Shown one piece after another: positions 21,510 to 27,260 of a DNA stretch of 27,260 nucleotides; the stretch's first letter is position 1; each line of letters begins with the position of its first letter. The notes below the pieces were generated by a model. It saw only the letters and a program-made list of their open reading frames with translations. It was not told the DNA's origin and made no database searches. Made by a program: the position numbers and the translations under genes. Origin of the DNA: Actinomycetes bacterium (lineage in GTDB: Bacteria > Actinomycetota > Actinomycetes > Actinomycetales > Cellulomonadaceae); the NCBI GenBank assembly GCA_023432565.1, contig JAEYUL010000005.1:1-27260 (forward strand), written 5' to 3'.

Positions 21510-22271
21510 GTGCGACTGCCCCACCCGCTCTACGGCCTCTACGAGCGCCGGCTGGCAGCCTCGCTCCCCTCGGACCGGATGCCCCGCCACATCGGTGTGA
21601 TCCTCGACGGCAACCGCCGCTGGGCACGCTCCATCGGCAAGTCCACCGCACGCGGGTACCGCGCCGGGGCGGACAAGATCGCCGAGCTGCTGAGCTGGTG
21701 CGAGGACGTCGGCGTCGAGGTCGTCACGCTGTGGATGCTGTCGACCGACAACCTCAACCGCCCCGCCGACGAGCTCGCGGACCTGCTCGCCATCATCGAG
21801 GACGTCGTGAGCGAGCTGGCCGCCACCCGGCGGTGGCGACTGCAGGCCGTCGGGTCGCTCGACCTGCTGCCGGACAGCACCGCGCAGGCGCTGCGCGCGG
21901 CGCAGGAGTCCACACGGGACGTCGACGGGCTCCACGTGAACGTGGCCGTGGGCTACGGCGGGCGTCGCGAGATCGCCGACGCGGTGCGCGCGTACCTGCG
22001 GCACGCCGCCGAGCAGGGTCTCGACCTCGACGAGATGGCCGAGCAGTTCGACGTCGAGCACATCGCCGCGCACCTGTACACCAAGGGCCAGCCCGACCCC
22101 GACCTGGTCATCCGCACGTCGGGTGAGCAGCGGCTCGGCGGGTTCCTGCTGTGGCAGTCGGCGCACTCGGAGTTCTACTTCTGCGAGGCGTTCTGGCCCG
22201 AGTTCCGCAGGGTGGACTTCCTGCGTGCCGTGCGCGCGTACGCGGCGCGCGAGCGTCGCCTGGGTCGCTGA
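21510..22271 (+). CDS. uppS: Isoprenyl transferase (cis-prenyltransferase, UppS family)
   Basis: Cis-prenyltransferases condense isopentenyl diphosphate to make short Z-prenyl or undecaprenyl/decaprenyl diphosphate, the lipid carrier for peptidoglycan and wall glycans. The 253-residue protein has the catalytic motif ILDGNRRWARS (Asp33), the TLWMLSTDNLNRP block and the pyrophosphate-binding signature RTSGEQRLGGFLLWQSA (202-218), followed by EFYFCEAFWPEFR. Actinobacteria often have two paralogues, a short-chain enzyme (Rv1086-like, making Z,E-farnesyl diphosphate) and a long-chain one. Gene order beside haemolysin III, mca and phoH2 suggests this is the Rv1086 counterpart; product length cannot be fixed by eye. 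The GTG at 21510 has TGGAGG nine bases upstream. Confidence 0.92.
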   Translation: MRLPHPLYGLYERRLAASLPSDRMPRHIGVILDGNRRWARSIGKSTARGYRAGADKIAELLSWCEDVGVEVVTLWMLSTDNLNRPADELADLLAIIEDVVSELAATRRWRLQAVGSLDLLPDSTAQALRAAQESTRDVDGLHVNVAVGYGGRREIADAVRAYLRHAAEQGLDLDEMAEQFDVEHIAAHLYTKGQPDPDLVIRTSGEQRLGGFLLWQSAHSEFYFCEAFWPEFRRVDFLRAVRAYAARERRLGR

Positions 22272-22317
22272 CCGCCCCACCCCACGCCTGCCCGACGCGA
22301 GGGTGAACGGAGCGTTT

Positions 22318-22350
22318 CGCACGCGCGTGTCGCATTCGCGTCCGCGTGCG
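22318..22350 (+). terminator. Hairpin downstream of uppS
   Basis: CGCACGCG and CGCGTGCG pair as an 8-bp stem around a 17-base loop, 46 bases beyond the uppS stop. It may terminate uppS transcripts before the phoH promoter region. There is no U tract and alternative pairings exist. Confidence 0.35.
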
Positions 22351-22363
22351 CCGGGGTTACGGT
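22335..22363 (+). promoter_or_regulatory. Candidate promoter for the small ORF and phoH
   Basis: TTCGCG (22335-22340), a 17-base spacer and TACGGT (22358-22363) could form a promoter. The -10 is reasonable, the -35 poor. It would start transcription near 22370 and cover the 45-codon ORF and phoH. Confidence 0.3.
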
Positions 22364-22406
22364 CCGGGCAAGGACGTCGCCCCGGCGTCCCCGGGAGGGC
22401 CAGCCC

Positions 22407-22544
22407 ATGGAGCATGAGCTCCGGGAGGAGGGCCGGTCCCGGCCCTGCTCGTCAGGGCCAGGCCGCCCCCGCCCCGTCGCCGCGAGCCGGCACGTGGTCC
22501 ACGCGTGGGTCACCGGCACGCGACGCCTTCTGCGGTGCACCTAG
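22407..22544 (+). CDS. Small ORF immediately upstream of phoH (candidate PhoAT-like)
   Basis: A 45-residue basic reading frame with start ATG and a Shine-Dalgarno GGGAGG at 22393-22398, nine bases upstream. The sequence begins MEHELREEGRSRP and ends RRLLRCT; it has no membrane helix and no domain I recognise. It stops 18 bases before the phoH GTG, and the phoH ribosome site lies in that gap. In mycobacteria phoH2 is preceded by a small gene, phoAT, whose product acts as antitoxin to the PIN-containing PhoH2. This ORF has the right place and size class, but the mycobacterial pair overlaps and I cannot show homology. A chance ORF in GC-rich leader sequence is a real alternative; inverted repeats such as AGGGCCGG-TC-CCGGCCCT lie inside it. 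Confidence 0.4.
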   Translation: MEHELREEGRSRPCSSGPGRPRPVAASRHVVHAWVTGTRRLLRCT

Positions 22545-22562
22545 CGCCGGAGGGAGCACGCC

Positions 22563-23981
22563 GTGGTCAGCAGCTCAGCTCGGCAGGGATCGACCCGCCC
22601 CACCACCCAGCGGTCAGCCGCTCGTCCGGTGCCTGACGTCCCCGTCGAGGGCACCCGCACCCACGTCCTGGACACCTCGGTGCTGCTGTCCGACCCGCGG
22701 GCCATCTACCGCTTCGCGGAGCACGACGTCGTCCTGCCGGTCGTCGTCGTGACCGAGCTGGAGGCCAAGCGTCACCACGCCGAGCTGGGCTACTTCGCAC
22801 GCTCGGCGCTGCGGCTGCTCGACGACCTGCGCATCCAGCACGGTCGCCTCGACCACCCGATCCCGCTCGGCGACCAGGGCGGGACCCTGCGGGTCGAGCT
22901 CAACCACACGGACGCGGGCGTGCTCCCCGCCGGCTTCCGGCTCGGTGACAACGACACGCGGATCCTCGCGGTCGCGGCGAACCTGGCCGCCGAGGGACGC
23001 GACGTCACGGTCGTCTCCAAGGACCTGCCGATGCGGGTCAAGGCCTCGGCGGTCGGCCTGCGCGCCGAGGAGTACCGCCACGAGCTCGCGGTCGAGTCCG
23101 GCTGGACGGGGATGGACACGCTCGACCTGGCGGAGCAGCAGATGTCCCAGCTGTGGGAGCACGAGTCGCTCCCGCTCGCGGACGTCATGTCTGCACCGGC
23201 GATCGGCGGCGGGCCGACCACCGAGCCGACCGACCTTGCGTGCCACACCGGGCTGGTCCTGCACAGCCCGCGTGGCTCGGCGCTCGGCCGGGTCACCGCG
23301 GACAAGCACGTGCGGCTCGTGCGCGGCGACCAGGACGTGTTCGGCGTGCACGGCCGCAGCGCCGAGCAGCGCGTCGCGATCGACCTGCTGCTCGACGAGG
23401 AGATCGGCATCGTCTCGCTCGGTGGCCGTGCCGGGACCGGCAAGTCGGCGCTCGCGCTGTGCGCAGGGCTCGAGGCCGTGCTCGAACGGCGTCAGCACCG
23501 CAAGGTCATGGTGTTCCGGCCGCTGTACGCCGTCGGAGGCCAGGAGCTCGGCTACCTGCCCGGGTCCGAGGCCGAGAAGATGAACCCCTGGGCGCAGGCG
23601 GTGTTCGACACGCTCAGCGCCGTCGTCTCGCGCGAGGTCGTCGAGGAGGTCATGGACCGTGACCTGCTCGAGGTGCTGCCGCTGACGCACATCCGCGGCC
23701 GGTCGCTGCACGACGCGTTCGTCATCGTCGACGAGGCCCAGTCCCTCGAGCGCAACGTCCTGCTGACGGTCCTGTCCCGCATCGGCCAGTCGTCACGGGT
23801 GGTGCTGACGCACGACGTCGCCCAGCGCGACAACCTGCGCGTGGGACGGCACGACGGGGTAGCGGCGGTGATCGAGGCGCTCAAGGGGCACCCGCTGTTC
23901 GCGCACGTGACGCTCACGCGCTCGGAGCGCTCGCCCGTCGCGGCGCTCGTGACCGAGCTGCTCGAGGGCATCGAGGTCTGA
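22563..23981 (+). CDS. phoH2: PhoH2-type protein: PIN RNase domain fused to PhoH ATPase
   Basis: PhoH2 proteins couple a PIN/VapC-like ribonuclease to a PhoH helicase-like ATPase and unwind and cleave RNA. The 472-residue protein has an N-terminal PIN domain (about 33-180) with acidic residues at Asp37 (HVLDTSVLL), Glu65/Glu67 (VTELEAKRHH), Asp129/Asp131 (LGDNDTRI) and Asp154 (VSKDLPMR). A linker with an OB-like stretch follows, then the PhoH domain with Walker A GRAGTGKS (288-295), Walker B VIVDEAQ (387-393) and the conserved LTHDVAQRDN. The GTG at 22563 has GGAGGG eight bases upstream. A small ORF precedes it, in the place of mycobacterial phoAT. A GC hairpin after the stop ends transcription against the convergent ABC operon. 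Confidence 0.93.
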   Translation: MVSSSARQGSTRPTTQRSAARPVPDVPVEGTRTHVLDTSVLLSDPRAIYRFAEHDVVLPVVVVTELEAKRHHAELGYFARSALRLLDDLRIQHGRLDHPIPLGDQGGTLRVELNHTDAGVLPAGFRLGDNDTRILAVAANLAAEGRDVTVVSKDLPMRVKASAVGLRAEEYRHELAVESGWTGMDTLDLAEQQMSQLWEHESLPLADVMSAPAIGGGPTTEPTDLACHTGLVLHSPRGSALGRVTADKHVRLVRGDQDVFGVHGRSAEQRVAIDLLLDEEIGIVSLGGRAGTGKSALALCAGLEAVLERRQHRKVMVFRPLYAVGGQELGYLPGSEAEKMNPWAQAVFDTLSAVVSREVVEEVMDRDLLEVLPLTHIRGRSLHDAFVIVDEAQSLERNVLLTVLSRIGQSSRVVLTHDVAQRDNLRVGRHDGVAAVIEALKGHPLFAHVTLTRSERSPVAALVTELLEGIEV

Positions 23982-23991
23982 GCGGCAGGCT

Positions 23992-24029
23992 CGCGCGGGG
24001 CTCCGGCGCGGCGCGTCGGGCCCCGCGCG
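23992..24029. terminator. Bidirectional terminator between phoH and ABC operon
   Basis: CGCGCGGGGC and its complement GCCCCGCGCG form a 10-bp stem (23992-24001 with 24020-24029) with an 18-base loop. A second, bulged GC stem (about 24032-24056) follows. Both lie in the 85-base gap between convergent genes. Confidence 0.65.
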
Positions 24030-24066
24030 GCGGACCCGGCGGTGCACGCCGGTCCGTCGCCGGTGG

Positions 24067-24786
24067 TCAGTCCTCGACGAGCACGCCGTCCTGCAGCCGG
24101 ACGACTCGGTCGGCGAGCGCCATCATCACCGGGTCGTGCGTCGCGACCAGCGCCGTGGTCCGCTCGTGCTCGACGACGGCGCGCAGCAGTCCCATGATCG
24201 ACACGCCCGTGGCGGAGTCGAGCTGACCGGTCGGTTCGTCGGCGACGAGCAGCCGCGGCGAGTTCGCCAGCGCGCGTGCGATCGCGACGCGCTGCTGCTG
24301 CCCGCCGGACAGCTCACCGGGCCGCTGCAGGGCGTGGTCGGACAGGCCGACGAGGTCGAGCAGCAGCGCGATGCGCTCGTCACGAGCACGGGGCGGGACC
24401 TTGCGCAGCCGCAGCGGCACGCCGACGTTCTCGGCGGCCGACAGCACGGGGACGAGCCCGAACGTCTGGAACACGAACGAGACCACGTCGCGGCGCAGCG
24501 CGACGAGCCCGCGCTCGTCGAGACTCGAGACCTCCCGCCCGTCGACGACGACCCGCCCCTCGTCGGGCCTGTCGAGGCCACCGACGACGTTGAGCAGCGT
24601 CGTCTTGCCCGACCCCGACCGACCCACGAGAACCACGAGCTCACCCGGCGCGATGCTCAGGCTGACGTCACGCACCGCGTGCACCGCGGCGTCGCCCGTG
24701 CCGTACGTGCGTGAGACGTGCTCGACGAGCACCATCGCGTCGGTCACGGGTTCGGCCGCACGGTGGCGCGGGCTCTGGACCGTCAT
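24067..24786 (-). CDS. ABC transporter ATP-binding protein (MacB/LolD type)
   Basis: Cytoplasmic ATPase of the MacB/LolD branch, which works with FtsX-like permeases, 239 residues. Walker A is GRSGSGKT (55-62), the Q-loop glutamine lies in VFQTFGLVP (107), the signature is LSGGQQQR (159-166), Walker B is LLVADEP (179-185) and the switch histidine is in VATHDP. Nearly the whole protein is the nucleotide-binding domain, as expected. The ATG at 24786 has GGAGGGA six bases upstream and overlaps the stop of the preceding ATPase gene (ATGA). It is the third visible gene of an operon with a FtsX-like permease and a second ATPase. Such systems export antimicrobials or lipoproteins, or act as mechanotransmitters; the substrate is not predictable. 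Confidence 0.92.
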   Translation of the reverse strand: MTVQSPRHRAAEPVTDAMVLVEHVSRTYGTGDAAVHAVRDVSLSIAPGELVVLVGRSGSGKTTLLNVVGGLDRPDEGRVVVDGREVSSLDERGLVALRRDVVSFVFQTFGLVPVLSAAENVGVPLRLRKVPPRARDERIALLLDLVGLSDHALQRPGELSGGQQQRVAIARALANSPRLLVADEPTGQLDSATGVSIMGLLRAVVEHERTTALVATHDPVMMALADRVVRLQDGVLVED

Positions 24787-25772
24787 CGCGTTCCCTCCGG
24801 GTGTGACGCCTCGTCGGCCGCGCCGTCGTGCTCGGCCTGGCGCGGCTGGACGCGGGGCCGGTCGGGCCACACCGAGACGTGCGAGGCCTCGAGGGCGAGC
24901 CGGACCCGGTCGCTGAGCTCGAGCGCCTCGCGGTACTCCTGCGGCAGCTGCACGCGCCCCGCGCGGTCGAGCACCGCGAACTCCTCGGCGACGACGTGCT
25001 CCGTGCCGTCGTCGCGGGTGTGCGTGCGGCGCACCACCTCCGACGACGTTCGCCCGTCGCGGATCGCGACCGTGCGCTGCACGTGCTCGCTGACACCCGG
25101 GTCGTGCGTCACGACGACGATCGTCGTGCCGAGCTCGCGGTTGACGAGCCGCAGGCACTCCAGCACCTCGTGGGACGTCGCGGTGTCCAGCTCGCCGGTC
25201 GGCTCGTCCGCGAAGACGACGCGGGGGCGGCACGCGAGCGCGACGCCGATCGCGACGCGCTGCTGCTCACCACCCGAGAGCTGGCTCGGACGCCGGTCGG
25301 CGCAGTACGCGACGCCGAGCAGCTCGAGCAGCTGCTCGGCGCGTGCCGTGCGCTCGCGGCGCGACGTGCCCGCCAGCGCGAGCGGCAGGGCGACGTTCTC
25401 CGTGGCGGACAGGTACGGCACGAGGTTGCGGGCCGTCTGCTGCCAGACGAAGCCGACCATCTGACGCCGGTAGGCGACACGCTGCGCCGCCGTCATCGCC
25501 ATGAGGTCCCACGCCCCCACGCGCACGCGCCCGGCGGTCGGGACGTCGAGCCCGGACAGGACCGACAGCAGGGTGGACTTGCCGGACCCGGAGGCGCCGA
25601 CGATCGCGACGAGCTCGCCCTCGTCGACGAGCAGGTCCAGACCCTGCAGGGCCTGCACCTCGATGCCTTCGGACTGGTAGATCCGCACGAGCGAGTCGCA
25701 CACGATCAGGGCGTCCTGCCCGAACGCGGGCGCGCCGGTCTGCTCGGTGAGCCGGTCGAGCGTCGTGGTCAT
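24783..25772 (-). CDS. ABC transporter ATPase with C-terminal AbrB-like domain
   Basis: Second MacB/LolD-type ATPase of the operon, 329 residues, longer than the usual ~230. The nucleotide-binding domain (about 22-245) has Walker A GASGSGKS (59-66), Q-loop VWQQTARNLVPY, signature LSGGEQQR (165-172), Walker B VVFADEP (185-191) and a switch histidine in VTHDPG. After an RTHTRDDGTEH linker comes a segment at about 263-303 (AVLDRAGRVQLPQEYREALE and following) that looks like a SpoVT/AbrB swapped-hairpin half: D-x-x-G-R-V-Q-L-P, then a helix, then short strands. A charged tail follows. AbrB domains normally dimerise and bind DNA; fused to an ATPase it might only serve dimerisation. The ATG at 25772 has GGAGG six bases upstream, 13 bases after the permease stop. 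Confidence 0.88.
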   Translation of the reverse strand: MTTTLDRLTEQTGAPAFGQDALIVCDSLVRIYQSEGIEVQALQGLDLLVDEGELVAIVGASGSGKSTLLSVLSGLDVPTAGRVRVGAWDLMAMTAAQRVAYRRQMVGFVWQQTARNLVPYLSATENVALPLALAGTSRRERTARAEQLLELLGVAYCADRRPSQLSGGEQQRVAIGVALACRPRVVFADEPTGELDTATSHEVLECLRLVNRELGTTIVVVTHDPGVSEHVQRTVAIRDGRTSSEVVRRTHTRDDGTEHVVAEEFAVLDRAGRVQLPQEYREALELSDRVRLALEASHVSVWPDRPRVQPRQAEHDGAADEASHPEGTR

Positions 25773-25785
25773 CGGGCCTCCTTCG

Positions 25786-27260
25786 TCATCGTTGCGCCTC
25801 CCGGATACCGACCGCCAGGTCGTCGTGCCGACGCGTGCGTGCCTCGACCTCGACGGCGGCCCACAGCCCGACCCCCAGCGCGCCGATCGCGACGGCGACG
25901 GGCTGCCAGGTGAGCGCCAGGCGCGTCCCGTCGGGCTCGCCGGTGAGCGCCGACAGCCCCAACGCGCTCGTGAGCAGCCACGGGACGACGTACCCGATCG
26001 CGGTGCCGGCCAGCAGGGCCGCGATCGCGATCGGTAGCACCTCGCCCGCCGACAGGCGGCGCGCGGTGCTCGCGTCGAGCCCGAGCGTGCGCAGCACGTG
26101 CAGCGTGCGGCGCCGGTCGCGCGCGGTCGCGACGACCGTCAGGACCAGGCCGATCATCGCGAGCACGGCGAGCGCGACCTGCGAGACGAACATCAGCGTG
26201 CGCAGACCCGAGGTCAGGGGCGAGGACCGCCAGCGCTCGAGCCACTGCTCACGCTCGAGCACGGTCACCCCCGGCAGCGTCTCGACCGCCAGGTCGGTGG
26301 TCGCCGCTCGTGCCCCGGGGCCCTGCAGCTCGGTGCGCTGCGCCGGGACCGGCGCGTCCAGCACCGCGGCGAGCGCGCGCCGGTCCACCACCACGGTCGG
26401 GCTGCCGTCCTCGGCGCGGATGCTCGTCGTGCCGCGGACATCGAGCAGGACGAACTCCTCGGTGGCCCAGACCTGCGGCTCGTACGCCTCGGTGACCCGC
26501 ACGAGCTCCGGGGAGACCAGGGCGGGCACGGCGCCGTCCACACCCTGGCCGAGCGTCGCGACGTCGACCGCGGGGTCGCCCGTGGCGTCGAGCAGCTGGG
26601 CGTACTGCTCGGCGTCGAGCGCCAGGAGCGTGACGTCGACACCCGAGCCGATGCCGAGCGTGCGGCTCACCCAGATCCGCTTGCCGACCACGGACGTGAC
26701 CCCGGGTGCGGCCCGCAGGGCGTCGATCGCCTCGTCGCCGACGGGGCCGTCGAGCCGCACGTCGCCGCCGACGACGAGGTCGGCCGCACGCTGCACGCCG
26801 CGGTCGACGGTGGCGACCGTCAACCCGCTGAACACGACGAGAGCGACGGCGACCGTGGTCGTCAGCAGCGGGATCGCCGTGCGGCTCGCCCGTTCGGCCC
26901 GCGCGGTCGCGACCAGACCCGCGAGCGCGGGCCCTCGGGACGCGGCCCGACGCAGCGCGCGCAGGGCGGGGGGCAGCACGCGTGCCAGGAGCACGGTCGA
27001 GGCCCCCGCGAGCAGGACGGGCGTGGTCGCGAGGAGCCAGTCGACACCGCCCGTGCTGCTCGCGACGAGCCCGCGCGCCCGGACCGACGCGAGTGCGGCG
27101 CCGGCGACGGCCAGCAGCGTGAGATCGGCGACGAGCCGACGGGTGCGCCGTCGTGCGGCGAGCCGGTCACGGTCGGCGCGGTTGGCCGGCACCCGGCGTC
27201 CCGTCCACGCGCGCCGCACGAGCGCACCGGCCAGCACCGCGGGCGCGAGGACGCCCACCG
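25786..27260 (-). CDS. FtsX-like ABC permease, 5'-partial
   Basis: C-terminal part (at least 490 residues) of a large FtsX/MacB-type permease; the frame is open at the window edge, so the start lies beyond 27260. The visible part begins with membrane helices (LVADLTLLAVAGAALASV and WLLATTPVLLAGASTVLLAR), then a helix TAIPLLTTTVAVALVVFSGL, then an extracytoplasmic domain of about 220 residues (VDRGVQRAADLVVGGDVRLD onward) and a final FtsX module of three helices (about 365-470), with LHVLRTLGLDASTARRLSAGE as the cytoplasmic coupling helix between the first two. The two-module layout implies a duplicated FtsX permease of about 800-1000 residues. It precedes two ATPase genes on the same strand, with a 13-base gap, and presumably forms a complex with one or both. 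Confidence 0.85.
   Translation of the reverse strand, partial: VGVLAPAVLAGALVRRAWTGRRVPANRADRDRLAARRRTRRLVADLTLLAVAGAALASVRARGLVASSTGGVDWLLATTPVLLAGASTVLLARVLPPALRALRRAASRGPALAGLVATARAERASRTAIPLLTTTVAVALVVFSGLTVATVDRGVQRAADLVVGGDVRLDGPVGDEAIDALRAAPGVTSVVGKRIWVSRTLGIGSGVDVTLLALDAEQYAQLLDATGDPAVDVATLGQGVDGAVPALVSPELVRVTEAYEPQVWATEEFVLLDVRGTTSIRAEDGSPTVVVDRRALAAVLDAPVPAQRTELQGPGARAATTDLAVETLPGVTVLEREQWLERWRSSPLTSGLRTLMFVSQVALAVLAMIGLVLTVVATARDRRRTLHVLRTLGLDASTARRLSAGEVLPIAIAALLAGTAIGYVVPWLLTSALGLSALTGEPDGTRLALTWQPVAVAIGALGVGLWAAVEVEARTRRHDDLAVGIREAQR

Noticed and set aside
22272..22406. Riboswitch upstream of phoH (c-di-GMP, c-di-AMP, SAM or cobalamin type)
   Set aside because: Several small stems occur, but none of the conserved cores that I know for these classes can be matched.

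Overview
The window is very GC-rich chromosomal DNA from an actinobacterium. Frequent GTG starts, a mycothiol S-conjugate amidase, a DUF4307 protein, a DUF501 protein and a PhoH2-type PIN-ATPase support this. A secreted GH1 beta-glucosidase, a CE7 acetyl-xylan esterase, an alditol oxidase and a CelR/CebR-like operator suggest a plant-polysaccharide degrader, probably Cellulomonas or a close Micrococcales relative; the genus is an inference. I see no insertion sequence, phage, CRISPR array or rRNA. Most of the window is core genome.

Layout. 1-2.2 kb: the 3' part of a FtsB-like divisome gene, DUF501 and an exopolyphosphatase, the conserved actinobacterial eno-ftsB-DUF501-ppx order. 2.3-5.5 kb: a Tat-lipoprotein GH1 beta-glucosidase behind a CelR-like box, then a type II NADH dehydrogenase. 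5.5-8.2 kb (minus): an unusual tRNA with a UAA anticodon, a MarR regulator and an ABC-2 exporter. 8.4-12.5 kb: a Bax-inhibitor-1 family protein, the CE7 esterase, and on the minus strand the alditol oxidase with a CPBP-type membrane protein. 12.6-17.5 kb: FKBP isomerase, SelW/Rdx-like protein, a candidate small RNA, MsrA, an AI-2E family transporter, threonine ammonia-lyase and GreA. 17.8-24 kb: DUF4307, the mca-membrane protein-nitrilase operon, haemolysin III, a cis-prenyltransferase and PhoH2, which resembles the mycobacterial Rv1080c-Rv1095 neighbourhood. 24-27.26 kb (minus): two ABC ATPases and a FtsX-like permease that runs off the window.

How the parts relate. Several neighbours are translationally coupled through ATGA, GTGA or CTGA overlaps: the ABC-2 pair, AI-2E/ilvA, FKBP/SelW-like, mca/membrane protein/nitrilase, and the two FtsX-associated ATPases. 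Five genes start exactly six bases after a -10-like hexamer, which suggests leaderless mRNAs. Redox and thiol functions recur (MsrA, SelW-like, Mca, a deaminated-glutathione-amidase-like nitrilase), but in separate operons.

Items most worth a second look: the tRNA with a UAA anticodon, a leucine-type D-arm, a short variable loop and U73; a promoter-hairpin-hairpin-terminator unit at 13.5 kb; a 45-codon ORF just ahead of phoH; the nitrilase coupled to mca; an ABC ATPase with an AbrB-like C-terminal domain; and a set of palindromes and tandem repeats between genes. All calls were made by reading the sequence, without database searches.
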